This document shows, piece by piece, positions 26,062-35,820 of a stretch of DNA of 64,000 nucleotides. The DNA comes from Pontixanthobacter gangjinensis (GTDB taxonomy: Bacteria; Pseudomonadota; Alphaproteobacteria; Sphingomonadales; Sphingomonadaceae), in contig NZ_WTYS01000001.1 in assembly GCF_009827545.1 (NCBI RefSeq), forward strand, positions 893,772 to 957,771, read 5' to 3'. The notes beneath the pieces were generated by a model that was not told the origin of the DNA, did not search any database, and saw only the letters and a program-made list of their open reading frames with translations. Made by a program: the position numbers and the translations under genes. The first letter of the stretch is position 1. Each line of letters begins with the position of its first letter.

Positions 26062-29000
26062 ATGAAATTGTCATCCTTACTGCTCTGCACCAGCTTGCTT
26101 GCTATTCAACCTGCGCTCGCCTGTGTTGCCCACTCGCAAGAAGCAGAGGCGCCGGCTGACGGGGATGTCGCAGCGAAGGCCGGCGAGGATGATGTGAAAT
26201 GGGATGTGTCCGCACCCACAGGTGCGACAATCAAGCAGGTTCCCATCAAGACGGATGAAGGTACATGGATGGATGTCGATCTGTCACCCGATGGCAGCCG
26301 GATCGCTTTCTCGCTGCTCGGTGACATCTATACGATGCCGGTTTCGGGTGGCCAGCCAACCCGGATTTCCGAGGGTTTGGCGTGGGAAGTCCAACCGCGT
26401 TTCTCTCCCGATGGCAGCCGGATTGCTTTTACCTCCGACCGGGGCGGGGCGGATAATATCTGGATTATGAATACAGACGGTTCTGATCCGGCGCAGGTGA
26501 CCAAGGAAAATTTCCGATTGCTCAACCAGCCGAGCTGGAGCCCCGATGGCCAATTCATCGTGGCGAAAAAGCATTTCACAACTGGCCGTTCGCTCGGCAC
26601 GGGCGAGGTGTGGGTCTATCACGTATCGGGCGGCGGCGGGGTGAAGCTCGTTGCGCGGCCTAACGAGCAGCACCAGAAGGAATTGGGCGAGCCGATCTAC
26701 GCCCCCGATGGCAAGTCGGTTTATTATACCCGCAACATTACCTCTGGTCCGATCTTTGAATATGCGCAGGATTCGACGCAGGGCATCTTTGAAATCGAGC
26801 GTTATGATCTTGAATCGGGAGAGACGACAACAGCCGTTTCCGGATTTGGCGGCGCAGTCCGCCCGACCCCCTCGCCCGATGGCAAGAGCATTGCTTTTGT
26901 CCGGCGCGATAAGGATCAGTCACAGCTGTGGGTGAAGGACATCGCCTCTGGTGAAGAGCGGAATATCTATGGGGCATTGGACATGGATGTGCAGGAAACC
27001 TGGTCGGTTACCGGGGTCTATCCCAATATGGATTGGACGCCTGACAGCCGCTCGCTTGTGTTCTGGGCAGGCGGCAAATTGCGGCGCGTTGGTGCAGATG
27101 GAAAGGGCGCCAGCGTCATTCCATTCAGCGTAGATGATACGCGCGGCGTGGCCGATGCGCCGCATCCGGTGATTGACGTTGCCCCTACCAGTTTCACGAC
27201 CAGCATTCCCAAATTCGCCACTGTTTCGCCCAATGGCCGCAGCATCGTGTTTGAAACCTTGGGCAAGCTTTACATAAAACCTGTTCGCGACGGTTCGCCA
27301 AAACGTTTCACCAGCAGCACTGACGCATCGGTTGAAGCTTTCCCGAGCTGGTCACGCGATGGATCGCGTGTCGCATTTGTGCGTTGGACCGATGGCGGGC
27401 TTGGCCAGATTGTCGTGAGCAATGCGAATGGCGGGGCGGAGCGCGTGATAACTTCGCAGCCGGGCCATTATGCAGAGCCGCGCTTTTCGCCCGATGGCGG
27501 CACAATCGTATTTGAAAAACGTGGTGGCGGGTATCTCACCTCGCCCAAATGGTCAGAAAATAGTGGCGTTTACAGCGTTGCCGCGACCGGCGGTACACCG
27601 AAGCTGATTTCGCGCAGCATGGGCGATCCGCAATTTGGGTCGGACAATGACCGCTTGTTTATGGTTGGACGCGAAGGTGGTGACCTTGCATTGGTATCGA
27701 CTGACCTAAACGGAGAGTCTAAGCGCGTTCATGCCAAGGGCGATCTGGTCAACGCGTTCTCGGTTGCCCCAAATGGCAGATTTTTTGCTTTCCGCCAGAA
27801 CTATGAAGTGTTCGCGATGCCGCTGATGCCCGGTGGGCAAGCGGTGTCGGTTGGACCCGAGGCCAGCGCGTTGCCAGTGGTCAAAGCCAGTAGCGGTGGC
27901 GCTGATTATATTGGCTGGTCTGGCGGCGGCGACACGCTGAATTGGAGCATGGGGCCGCAGCTTTATTCTGCCGCGACAACGGCAATGTTCCCGTCCGCTC
28001 CTGGAGACGAGACAGGGTTTGAGCCACCTAAAGCGGGCGTTTCACTCGCCATGATGAAACAGGCGGACAAGCCGAGTGGTACAGTGGTGCTGACCGGAGC
28101 CCGGGTCCTGACCATGTCGGGCGAGGGTGCCGGTGCTATCGAAAACGGTACAATTGTGATCAAGGGTGACAGGATCATTGCGGTCGGTGCGGCAGGTTCG
28201 GTCGCCATGCCGGCAGGCGCAAAAACTTTAGATGTCTCGGGTAAGACAATCATGCCGGGACTGGTCGATGCACACGCACATGGTCCGCAGGGGACTGGCG
28301 ATCTGGTGCCGCAACAAAATTGGGCGCTGGTGCAAAATCTCGCGCTTGGCACCACTACGATGCACGATCCTTCCTCGCGCGCGAGCATGATCTTTTCTGC
28401 GTCAGAGCGGCAACGGGCCGGCATGTTGCTGGCGCCGCGTATCTTTTCCACCGGAGAGATCATCTACGGCGCGAAGGCACCGGGAGTGTATGCCGAAATC
28501 AACAATTATGATGACGCGCTGGCGCATGTTCGTCGGATCAAGGCGCAAGGCGGCATTTCTGTGAAGAACTACAACCAACCGCGCCGTGAGCAGCGCCAGC
28601 AAGTGGTCCGTGCAGCGGCGGCTGAAAACATGCTGGTGGTGGCCGAGGGCGGGTCACTTTACGGAATGGACATGAATTTGGTCGCCGATGGCAATTCCAC
28701 CGTCGAACATAATGTGCCGGTTGATGTGATGTACGAAGATGTGTTGCAATTCTTCAGCCAGAGCCAGTCAAATTACACCCCGACTTTGGTGGTGACCTAT
28801 GGCGGTCTGGCTGGCGATCCTTATTGGCGGCAGGCAACCGATGTATTCGATAATCCTTTGCTGGTTCACACACCGCCCAAGCAATTACTCGCAGCTACTG
28901 CGCGCCGCACCAAGGCACCCGATTGGGCGTTTGTTGACGACAATGCTGCGCGAGAGGCCAAGAAACTGGCAGAGCGCGGGGTCAAAGTCTCCATCGGCGC

Positions 29001-29313
29001 GCATGGGCAGCAAGCTGGCATCGGGGCGCATTGGGAGCTGTGGAGCTTTGTCCGCGGCGGAATGTCGCCAATTGCCGCTTTGCGCGCAGGCACCATCGCG
29101 TCTGCGCAATCGCTCGGGATGGACCGGGACATTGGCAGTATCGAGGAGGGCAAGCTTGCCGATCTGATCATCCTTGATGCCGATCCGAGCGCGGACATCC
29201 GCAATTCAGACAAGATTGCGCAGGTTATGCTGGGCGGGCGCCTGTACGATGCGAAGACCATGAACGAGGTCGAGACCGGCGATGCCAAGCGCCTACCCTA
29301 TTGGTGGGAATGA
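26062..29313 (+). CDS. Secreted PD40 beta-propeller amidohydrolase
   Basis: A 1083-residue exported hydrolase. A signal peptide (residues 1 to about 25) is followed by a TolB/PD40-type propeller to about residue 640, with many repeats of the form SPDGSRIAF. An amidohydrolase domain (about 675-1083) comes after it. Metal-site motifs are DAHAHGP near residue 737 and SIGAHGQ near 975, and the C-terminal IEEGKLADLIILDADP is typical of the superfamily. AGGGGAAA lies 8 bases before ATG 26062. Such proteins are often called Tol-Pal associated or prolidase-like; the real substrate is unknown. Confidence 0.88.
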   Translation: MKLSSLLLCTSLLAIQPALACVAHSQEAEAPADGDVAAKAGEDDVKWDVSAPTGATIKQVPIKTDEGTWMDVDLSPDGSRIAFSLLGDIYTMPVSGGQPTRISEGLAWEVQPRFSPDGSRIAFTSDRGGADNIWIMNTDGSDPAQVTKENFRLLNQPSWSPDGQFIVAKKHFTTGRSLGTGEVWVYHVSGGGGVKLVARPNEQHQKELGEPIYAPDGKSVYYTRNITSGPIFEYAQDSTQGIFEIERYDLESGETTTAVSGFGGAVRPTPSPDGKSIAFVRRDKDQSQLWVKDIASGEERNIYGALDMDVQETWSVTGVYPNMDWTPDSRSLVFWAGGKLRRVGADGKGASVIPFSVDDTRGVADAPHPVIDVAPTSFTTSIPKFATVSPNGRSIVFETLGKLYIKPVRDGSPKRFTSSTDASVEAFPSWSRDGSRVAFVRWTDGGLGQIVVSNANGGAERVITSQPGHYAEPRFSPDGGTIVFEKRGGGYLTSPKWSENSGVYSVAATGGTPKLISRSMGDPQFGSDNDRLFMVGREGGDLALVSTDLNGESKRVHAKGDLVNAFSVAPNGRFFAFRQNYEVFAMPLMPGGQAVSVGPEASALPVVKASSGGADYIGWSGGGDTLNWSMGPQLYSAATTAMFPSAPGDETGFEPPKAGVSLAMMKQADKPSGTVVLTGARVLTMSGEGAGAIENGTIVIKGDRIIAVGAAGSVAMPAGAKTLDVSGKTIMPGLVDAHAHGPQGTGDLVPQQNWALVQNLALGTTTMHDPSSRASMIFSASERQRAGMLLAPRIFSTGEIIYGAKAPGVYAEINNYDDALAHVRRIKAQGGISVKNYNQPRREQRQQVVRAAAAENMLVVAEGGSLYGMDMNLVADGNSTVEHNVPVDVMYEDVLQFFSQSQSNYTPTLVVTYGGLAGDPYWRQATDVFDNPLLVHTPPKQLLAATARRTKAPDWAFVDDNAAREAKKLAERGVKVSIGAHGQQAGIGAHWELWSFVRGGMSPIAALRAGTIASAQSLGMDRDIGSIEEGKLADLIILDADPSADIRNSDKIAQVMLGGRLYDAKTMNEVETGDAKRLPYWWE

Positions 29314-29404
29314 CGCCGATAGCACTAACCCAGAATATGCCATCCGGCGCGGGGAAGCACATTGTGTTTGACAAAATCGCCGCGCCGATACAGATATTAT
29401 TGCA

Positions 29405-29417
29405 ATTGATTATCAAT
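29405..29417. promoter_or_regulatory. Fur-like palindrome upstream of the PepSY-like gene
   Basis: The 13-base perfect palindrome ATTGATTATCAAT lies in an AT-rich stretch about 38 bases before the start codon at 29455, with a further half-site AATTGATT at 29421-29428. It resembles iron-regulator (Fur) sites, and PepSY-like membrane proteins are often iron regulated. Binding is inferred. Confidence 0.45.
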
Positions 29418-29454
29418 AGTAATTGATTCATCCAGCATAGCCGAAAGTCATTTC

Positions 29455-30009
29455 ATGAGCCGCGCAAAGACACGCAATCTTCTGGTATTGTGCCACCTAT
29501 TTCTCGCGGCATTGATTGCCCCGATGTTTATTTTGGTCGCAATCACCGGCTTTAATTATTTGACAGATAACAAGGGTGAGACGATTGAAACCGAGCTTAC
29601 GGTTGCTGAAGGCACGGTGCTCGATCAGGATGCGCCGACAATCGAGGATGATGTCCGCGCTATTCTTGCTGGAAATGATCTGCCACAGAATTTCGAATAT
29701 CTGAGGATGCGTCCTGGTTCGATCACAACGAGACCAACATCGCAGGACTTCGTTGAGCTTAAAGATAATGGCGGGGTGTGGACGGCAACCTTGCACAAGC
29801 CCTCACTGCAATACCGGATGATGGAACTGCATAAGGGGCATGGACCAGAGAAGTTCAAAATCTATCAGATGGTCGCGGCGATTGCTTTGTTCCTGATTGT
29901 AATTGGCGGCGTGTTGGTCGGACTGATGGCTCCGGCGTACCGCAACAAAACACTGGGTTCGCTAGTGGTCGGTACCATTTTCTTCGTCCTCCTCGCGTTC
30001 ATTATTTGA
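29455..30009 (+). CDS. PepSY-like membrane protein
   Basis: A 184-residue inner-membrane protein: one N-terminal helix (LCHLFLAALIAPMFILVAITGF), a periplasmic domain of about 100 residues and two C-terminal helices. The order, and the HKGHGPEKFKIYQ segment before the second helix, resemble a reduced PepSY-associated TM protein of the kind found near TonB receptors and iron reductases. No receptor gene is adjacent. A Fur-like palindrome lies just upstream. Function is not established. Confidence 0.65.
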   Translation: MSRAKTRNLLVLCHLFLAALIAPMFILVAITGFNYLTDNKGETIETELTVAEGTVLDQDAPTIEDDVRAILAGNDLPQNFEYLRMRPGSITTRPTSQDFVELKDNGGVWTATLHKPSLQYRMMELHKGHGPEKFKIYQMVAAIALFLIVIGGVLVGLMAPAYRNKTLGSLVVGTIFFVLLAFII

Positions 30010-30062
30010 ACCCCTTCACCTGACAGCTTGCCCCGCTTGTTCGGGGCCAGTAGGGCGGGCAT

Positions 30063-30938
30063 ATGACTGAAAAGAAAACCGATCACGAACTGACAAACCG
30101 CAAATTCTACCGCGCTGATGAAGAGGCAAAGTTCACCGAAACCAGCCCGGAAACAACTCCTCAGACACAACACCCGGCTTATAAGCTGGCATTCCGCGAT
30201 ACCGATTTCATGCTGCGCGACGAACTGCGTCCGGTGCGCTTCCAGCTTGAATTGCTGAAGCCAGAGATGCTGCTTGAAGAAGCTGGCGTTGGTTCAACGC
30301 TGGTAATGTATGGTTCGGCCCGCATCCCTTCACCTGAAAAGGCCGAGGAACTGGTCGCAAACGCAACGCCTGAGAAAAAGGCCGTGGCTAAAAAACTGGC
30401 CGAAAAGGCCAAATATTACCAAGAAGCCTACACGCTGGCCAAACTGGTGAGCGAAAAGTCAATCATCGAAGACGGCAAACGCCAGTTTGTTGTATGTTCG
30501 GGCGGCGGACCTTCGATCATGGAGGCGGCCAATCACGGTGCATCGGATGCCGGTGCAGAGTCCATCGGACTCAATATCATCCTGCCGCACGAGCAAGCGC
30601 CCAACGCTTATGTGACGCCGTATCTCTCGCTTAATTTTCACTATTTCGCTTTGCGCAAAATGCACTTCCTGCTCCGCGCGCGCGCTGTAGCGGTTTTTCC
30701 GGGCGGTTTCGGCACGTTTGACGAATTCTTCGAGCTGCTAACGCTGATCCAGACCGGCAAGATGAAGCCGATCCCGATCATGTTGTTCGGCAAAGATTTT
30801 TGGAACCGCGTCGTCGATCTTGAGGCGCTCGCCGATGAAGGCACGATCAATCATGACGACCTCAAGCTGTTCCATTGGTGCGAAACCGCCGACGACGCAT
30901 GGAAACATATCGCAGAGTTCTACGAGCTTGAGCGGTAG
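30063..30938 (+). CDS. LOG family protein (TIGR00730 type)
   Basis: A 291-residue protein of the lysine-decarboxylase-like LOG family. It has a Rossmann fold with VVCSGGGPSIMEAANHGA and the hallmark VFPGGFGTFDEFFELLT (PGGxGTxxE). Plant and many bacterial LOG proteins release cytokinin bases or nucleobases from nucleoside monophosphates; here the longer N-terminal part puts it in the larger bacterial subgroup, whose substrate is less certain. A small GC-rich hairpin without a T run (30030-30047) lies just upstream. The gene converges with thiD. Confidence 0.88.
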   Translation: MTEKKTDHELTNRKFYRADEEAKFTETSPETTPQTQHPAYKLAFRDTDFMLRDELRPVRFQLELLKPEMLLEEAGVGSTLVMYGSARIPSPEKAEELVANATPEKKAVAKKLAEKAKYYQEAYTLAKLVSEKSIIEDGKRQFVVCSGGGPSIMEAANHGASDAGAESIGLNIILPHEQAPNAYVTPYLSLNFHYFALRKMHFLLRARAVAVFPGGFGTFDEFFELLTLIQTGKMKPIPIMLFGKDFWNRVVDLEALADEGTINHDDLKLFHWCETADDAWKHIAEFYELER

Positions 30939-32117
30939 TCAGCCTATCCGCCACGGCGGGTAACGGCGATCTTCGCCAGCCGCATAAAAGCAAATCCGGT
31001 TTCCGCTTGGATCGGTGATCCAGCTTTCGCGCCAGTTCCAGCTTTGGTCTTGCGGCGCGGGACAGGCAATGCCGTTTGCGCGAAGCCGATCAAGCTGCGC
31101 GGCGAGATCGAGGCACTCGAAATAGATGGAGGCACCGCCGGTTTCGTCATGTCCTGTTGATATGGACAGCGTCGTTCCGCCGGGGCTTTCAAATCTTGCA
31201 TATCCGTTTGAGGGGCTGTCTACAATTTGGATTAGGCCCAAGGCACGATAGAACAGTACCGTTTCACCGTACTCGCCAGCCGCCAGAGTGATCTGGTTTA
31301 GTCGCGGCTCATCGGTTAAATCCATGCGCACAGATTGATGGCCAAGCGGTCCGGCCTTAGCACCGAAACCGGGCGCATCATGCAGCGCCAGCCGCACAAA
31401 TTCGATAGCGCGTGCCGTTGCAGCTTCCAAAGCCAAACCTTGACCCAAGAATGTCGCCAGTGCGCTTGAGAGGGTGCAGCCTGTACCGTGGGTGTGGCGC
31501 GTATTGATGCGCGTCCCGCCAAATCCCTTCGAGGTACCATCGGGTGCCATCAACAGATCTAAGAGAATTTCTCCGTCGCCGTGGCCACCTTTGGCCAGAA
31601 CATGGCAATCATGCTTCGCTGCCAGATGAGCTGCAGCCGCTGCGATGTCAGTCGAACTTGAAGCAGGCATGTCAGTTAGCGCGGCAAGCTCCGGCAGGTT
31701 GGGTGTAACGACAGTGGCGAGGTCCATAATTTCACGGAAGGCGGCAATAGCCTCAGCATCTGCGAGCGAAGACCCGCTTGTCGCAACCATAACCGGATCG
31801 AACACAATCGGGATCGCGTCAGGCTGAGCGATGAGCATGTCCCATACCATCAGCGCGGTCGTGGCCGATCCGATCATGCCAATCTTGATCGCATCTATTC
31901 CGATGTCGGTGCTGCAAGCTTGGAATTGTTTGAAGACCATGTCGCTGGTGACAGGTTGAACCCCTTGCACGCCCAGCGTGTTCTGCGCGGTAATGGCGGT
32001 GATCGCGGTCATTGCATAACCGCCAAGCATCGTAATTGTCTTGATGTCCGCCTGTATGCCTGCGCCGCCCGAACTGTCCGACCCGGCAATGGCGAGGATA
32101 CGGGCCGGATTGGTCAT
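30939..32117 (-). CDS. thiD: ThiD HMP/HMP-P kinase fused to a VOC (glyoxalase-like) domain
   Basis: A 392-residue fusion. Residues 1 to about 265 are ThiD, which phosphorylates HMP and HMP-P in thiamine synthesis: AIAGSDSSGGAGIQADIKTI at the start, then VFDPVMVATSGSSL, and the anion hole/catalytic region RHTHGTGCTLSSALAT. Residues about 272-392 form a VOC fold: LNQITLAAGEYGETVLFYRALGL, ASIYFECLDLAAQLDRL and WITDPSGNRICFY. There is no stop or frame break between the parts, so it is a true fusion in this sequence. The gene overlaps the DUF1272 gene by 4 bases downstream of glmM. Confidence 0.9.
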   Translation of the reverse strand: MTNPARILAIAGSDSSGGAGIQADIKTITMLGGYAMTAITAITAQNTLGVQGVQPVTSDMVFKQFQACSTDIGIDAIKIGMIGSATTALMVWDMLIAQPDAIPIVFDPVMVATSGSSLADAEAIAAFREIMDLATVVTPNLPELAALTDMPASSSTDIAAAAAHLAAKHDCHVLAKGGHGDGEILLDLLMAPDGTSKGFGGTRINTRHTHGTGCTLSSALATFLGQGLALEAATARAIEFVRLALHDAPGFGAKAGPLGHQSVRMDLTDEPRLNQITLAAGEYGETVLFYRALGLIQIVDSPSNGYARFESPGGTTLSISTGHDETGGASIYFECLDLAAQLDRLRANGIACPAPQDQSWNWRESWITDPSGNRICFYAAGEDRRYPPWRIG

Positions 32118-32338
32118 GCTTTGAACATGCGTTTTGTGCTGGCCGCGTTCTTTTCTTGGAGTTTTTTCGAGCGGGTCGGGCGGTCCATCAATTCACCGCC
32201 GCAATTGGGGCAGATGTCATCCACCTGATCGGCGCAACTGGCGCAGAATGTACACTCAAAACTGCAGATGAATGCTCCGGGCGCTGCGGCCGGCGTATCT
32301 GTTCCGCAGCGTTCGCAATCGGGGCGCATTTCAAGCAT
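32114..32338 (-). CDS. DUF1272 zinc-ribbon protein
   Basis: A 74-residue cytoplasmic protein with cysteine knuckles RPDCERCG, ICSFECTFCASCA and DICPNCGGEL, which match the DUF1272 pattern for two zinc sites, followed by a basic tail (RPTRSKKLQEK). It starts 15 bases after the glmM stop and overlaps thiD by 4 bases. Family function is unknown. Its conserved small size and coupling suggest a cotranscribed accessory gene rather than a leftover. Confidence 0.88.
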   Translation of the reverse strand: MLEMRPDCERCGTDTPAAAPGAFICSFECTFCASCADQVDDICPNCGGELMDRPTRSKKLQEKNAASTKRMFKA

Positions 32339-32353
32339 GATTAGCCTCGATCA

Positions 32354-33691
32354 TTACGCCGCATCCCTAACGGCGTCACAAATCCGGTCCACGAGGCGAT
32401 GTACCTGCGCCTCATCATCGCCTTCCGCCATTACGCGGATGACAGGCTCTGTGCCTGACGGGCGGATAACCAGTCTGCCAGTGCCCTCAAGCTCCTTCTC
32501 CGCTTCGGCGATGACAGCTTTGACCGTGTCATTTTCCAGCGGAGCGCCACCTTCATAGCGGACGTTCTTGAGTAATTGCGGCACGGGGTCGAACAGATGC
32601 ATCAACTCGCTAGCCTTCTTGCCCGAGCGGACCAGACTTGCGAGCACGCGCAATGCGGCGGTTGTCCCATCCCCGGTCGTGGCGTAATCAAGCATGATCA
32701 TATGACCCGATTGCTCGCCGCCAACATTGAAACCGCCTTCGCGCATTTTTTCGAGTACATGTCGGTCGCCGACTTTGGCGCGTTCAAGAACCAAGCCTTG
32801 CGATTGTAAATAGCGTTCAAGACCAAGGTTGCTCATCACCGTGGCGACAATTCCGCCGCCGGTCAGGCTGCCGCGTTCTGCCATGCGGGTTGCGATCAGC
32901 GCCATCAATTGGTCACCATCTACGGTGCGTCCCATCTCGTCGACAACGATCAGCCTGTCCGCATCGCCATCCAGCGCAATGCCGACATCCGCACCTGTTT
33001 CAACAACTTTGGCCTTCAGCGCGTCAAGCGAGGTCGAGCCAACCCCGTCATTGATGTTGGTACCGTTCGGATTGACGCCCAGCGTGATAACTTCTGCACC
33101 CAATTCCCAAATAGCCGAAGGCGCAACTTGGTAGGCAGCGCCATTGGCGCAATCGACAACGACTTTCAGTCCGTCGAAACGTATCTCGCTCGATACGGAT
33201 TGCTTGACCGCGTGGATGTAGCGTCCACGTGCGTCCTCGATCCGGCGGGCGCGGCCGACCTTTGATGCAGGGACCAATTCTTGCTCGCCCATAATCGCTG
33301 CTTCGATTGCCAGCTCGTCTGCGTCTGACAACTTGAAACCATCGGGCCCGAATAGCTTGATGCCATTGTCCTCGTACAAATTATGGCTGGCTGAAATCAT
33401 CACACCCATGTCGGCGCGCATCTCCCGGGTCAGCAAGGCGATGGCTGGCGTCGGCAGTGGACCTGTCATGATGACGTCCATGCCCACGCTGGTGAAACCG
33501 GCCACCAGCGCGCTTTCCATCATATAGCCCGACAGGCGAGTGTCCTTGCCGATAACCACACGGTGGCGATGGTCGCCGCGCATAAAGTGGCGGCCAGCGG
33601 CCTGTCCTACGCGCATTGCGATCTCCGCCGTCATAACCCCTTGGTTGGTGCGCCCGCGGATCCCGTCAGTGCCGAAAAACTTGCGTATCAT
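32354..33691 (-). CDS. glmM: Phosphoglucosamine mutase
   Basis: A 445-residue GlmM, which converts glucosamine-6-phosphate to glucosamine-1-phosphate for peptidoglycan and LPS. The start [16 protein letters not shown] at 33691 is exact for the family. The phosphoserine loop is [15 protein letters not shown], the magnesium site is ALDGDADR, the sugar-binding loop is GGEQSGH and the phosphate-binding [12 protein letters not shown] closes the protein. It heads the minus-strand operon glmM-DUF1272-thiD and is divergent from the symporter gene. Confidence 0.96.
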   Translation of the reverse strand: MIRKFFGTDGIRGRTNQGVMTAEIAMRVGQAAGRHFMRGDHRHRVVIGKDTRLSGYMMESALVAGFTSVGMDVIMTGPLPTPAIALLTREMRADMGVMISASHNLYEDNGIKLFGPDGFKLSDADELAIEAAIMGEQELVPASKVGRARRIEDARGRYIHAVKQSVSSEIRFDGLKVVVDCANGAAYQVAPSAIWELGAEVITLGVNPNGTNINDGVGSTSLDALKAKVVETGADVGIALDGDADRLIVVDEMGRTVDGDQLMALIATRMAERGSLTGGGIVATVMSNLGLERYLQSQGLVLERAKVGDRHVLEKMREGGFNVGGEQSGHMIMLDYATTGDGTTAALRVLASLVRSGKKASELMHLFDPVPQLLKNVRYEGGAPLENDTVKAVIAEAEKELEGTGRLVIRPSGTEPVIRVMAEGDDEAQVHRLVDRICDAVRDAA

Positions 33692-33802
33692 GGTATTATT
33701 CTCGCTATCGATTTCGCTCGCAACAAGCTTGCTCATTTGCCACGGGCTTCTGGCGCGATTAGGCAGCAATGTGAAGGGGCAGCCTGCCTCGGGGGACATG
33801 AT

Positions 33803-35071
33803 TTGACACAGGTTAAGCAGGCACCAATTGAACTGGTGACCATTCGTCTGCCGGTATGGTGGACATTTGGAGGCTTGATTGCGGGCCTGACGCTGGGCTT
33901 GCTTATGGCGGATACCGGCTTGTTCGAGGCAATTTCACAGTTTACCAACTTGCTCGGTAAATTATGGCTGCGCGCCTTGCAGATGACGATTATCCCTCTG
34001 GTTGCGGCCTTGCTGGTGCTTGGGATATCGCAAATGGCGCAAGCGGCGAAGGCGGGTAAGGTGGCCCGAATGATGCTTGGGCTGATGTTCGGGGTACTGC
34101 TGCTGAGCGGTATCGTTTCAGCTATGTTTATGCCCGCACTGTTAGCGGTGTTCCCGATCCCCGAAGCGGCATCGGCAATTCTGGTCGCTGCTGATGCGGA
34201 GGCACAGCAAGTGCCCGGCATATGGGCATTTCTCGAATCACTAATTGCGCCAAATCTGTTCGCCGCAGCTGCGGAGACGGCAATGTTGCCGCTGACCATT
34301 TTCTTCGCGCTGTTCGCCGTGGCCATATCGGGATTGCCTGACGGCCAGCGCCAGACTCTGATCGGGTTCTTCCACGCGCTCGCCAACGCAATGTTGACGA
34401 TTATCGGCTGGGTTTTGTGGATTGCTCCGCTTGGTGTGTTCGCCCTTGCGCTTGGTGTCGGTGCGCGGAGCGGGGGCGATGCGTTTGCCACCTTGGGTCA
34501 TTATATTCTGACAGTGACCGCAATGGGCGCTTGCGTGCTGATCGGCGCATATCTGCTCGCAATGCTCGGTGCGCGAATGTCTCCGCTTAAATTTGCAAAG
34601 GGAATTTTACCGTCACAAGCGGTCGCGGTTTCTACGCAAAGCTCGCTCGCCAGCCTGCCTGCGATGCTCGACAGTGCGAAGCGGCTTGGTGTCCGCGATG
34701 CCTCTGCCGATTTCGTATTGCCACTAGCAGTTGCGATTTTCCGGGCAACCAGCCCGGCGATGAATATGGCGGTGGCAATTTATGTTGCGCATCTGGTGGG
34801 GCTGGAACTGACGCCGGTAGTGCTAATTGCCGGCATTGCGGTGGCATTTATCATCAGCGTCGGATCGGTCAGCCTGCCCGGTTCGATAAGTTTCGTTGTG
34901 TCGATCGGCCCGATTGCAATAGCCATGGGTGTTCCGGTTGAACCGCTTGCCTTGCTGGTTGCGGTTGAGATGCTGCCTGATATTATGCGCACGCTCGCCA
35001 ATGTGACAATGAATGTCGCGGTGACGGCCACCGTGGACCGCGTGGCTGGTGATACAGGGCCAGCAAATTGA
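33803..35071 (+). CDS. Dicarboxylate/amino acid:cation symporter (DAACS family)
   Basis: A 422-residue sodium- or proton-coupled symporter of the GltP/DctA fold with about eight helices and two hairpins. Seen are the serine-rich reentrant stretch [16 protein letters not shown] (hairpin 1) and [19 protein letters not shown] in helix 7, followed by the glycine- and serine-rich hairpin 2. The start is TTG 33803, with GGGGGA 6 bases upstream. An ATG at 33798 in another frame reads only ATG-ATT-TGA and overlaps the TTG. The gene is divergent from glmM. The substrate may be glutamate, aspartate or a C4-dicarboxylate. Confidence 0.88.
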   Translation: MTQVKQAPIELVTIRLPVWWTFGGLIAGLTLGLLMADTGLFEAISQFTNLLGKLWLRALQMTIIPLVAALLVLGISQMAQAAKAGKVARMMLGLMFGVLLLSGIVSAMFMPALLAVFPIPEAASAILVAADAEAQQVPGIWAFLESLIAPNLFAAAAETAMLPLTIFFALFAVAISGLPDGQRQTLIGFFHALANAMLTIIGWVLWIAPLGVFALALGVGARSGGDAFATLGHYILTVTAMGACVLIGAYLLAMLGARMSPLKFAKGILPSQAVAVSTQSSLASLPAMLDSAKRLGVRDASADFVLPLAVAIFRATSPAMNMAVAIYVAHLVGLELTPVVLIAGIAVAFIISVGSVSLPGSISFVVSIGPIAIAMGVPVEPLALLVAVEMLPDIMRTLANVTMNVAVTATVDRVAGDTGPAN

Positions 35072-35148
35072 ATTTCTTGCAACGCTTTACCAACTTGGGC
35101 GTTATAGAATTAGACCGGTAGAAATTTCAGTTATTTTAGGAAGAGATT

Positions 35149-35754
35149 ATGGCTTTTGAACTCCCCGCACTCCCATATGCAGACACCGCACTTGCTCCAG
35201 CCGTTTCGGCGGAAACATTGTCATTCCATCACGGCAAGCATCACAAAGCCTATATCGACAAGACAAACGCTGCGATCGAAGGCACCGATCATGCCAATGC
35301 CTCGCTTGAAGAAGTGATTGCGGCATCGCGCGGTTCAAACCAGGGCCTGTTCAACAATTCAGCGCAAAGCTGGAACCACGCATTTTACTGGCATTCGATG
35401 GCAGCAGAAAGCGGCGCGGCATCTGACGAACTGACTGCGATGATCAACGACGCCTTTGGTTCGTTGGATGAGCTTAAAACGAAGCTTGCCGATCGCGGCG
35501 CCGGCCACTTTGCCAGCGGCTGGGTCTGGCTTGCAGAAAAAGACGGCAAACTGTCAATCGAAGAGACGCATGATGGCGATACGCTGGCTGATAGCGGCTT
35601 TAACCCGCTGCTGACCGTCGATGTGTGGGAGCACGCATATTATCTGGACCACCAAAATGCGCGCCCTGCATATTTGAAAGCTGTAATTGAAACCAAGCTG
35701 AACTGGGCGTTTGCCTCGGAAAATCTGGCTCGCGGAACGACTTGGACCTTCTAA
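35149..35754 (+). CDS. sodB: Superoxide dismutase (Fe type)
   Basis: A 201-residue Fe/Mn superoxide dismutase. Metal ligands are visible in LSFHHGKHHKAYIDK, QSWNHAFYWHSM and DVWEHAYYLDHQN, giving His, His, Asp and His. GNQ-like and AQSWNH residues fit the iron-specific SodB group. No signal peptide is present, so it is cytoplasmic. An AGGAAGAG ribosome site precedes ATG 35149, and a good terminator follows the stop. Confidence 0.95.
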   Translation: MAFELPALPYADTALAPAVSAETLSFHHGKHHKAYIDKTNAAIEGTDHANASLEEVIAASRGSNQGLFNNSAQSWNHAFYWHSMAAESGAASDELTAMINDAFGSLDELKTKLADRGAGHFASGWVWLAEKDGKLSIEETHDGDTLADSGFNPLLTVDVWEHAYYLDHQNARPAYLKAVIETKLNWAFASENLARGTTWTF

Positions 35755-35780
35755 GTCTGGTTTAGACAGCAATTTGGGAT

Positions 35781-35812
35781 GCCCGCTTCGATTGTATTCG
35801 GAGCGGGCTTTT
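35781..35812. terminator. Terminator between sodB and the AI-2E family permease
   Basis: The stem GCCCGCT / AGCGGGC (35781-35787 and 35802-35808) encloses a 14-base loop and is followed by TTTTC on the plus strand. It ends sodB. The convergent permease gene stops 9 bases further on and may share it. Confidence 0.8.
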
Positions 35813-35820
35813 CTTTGTGT

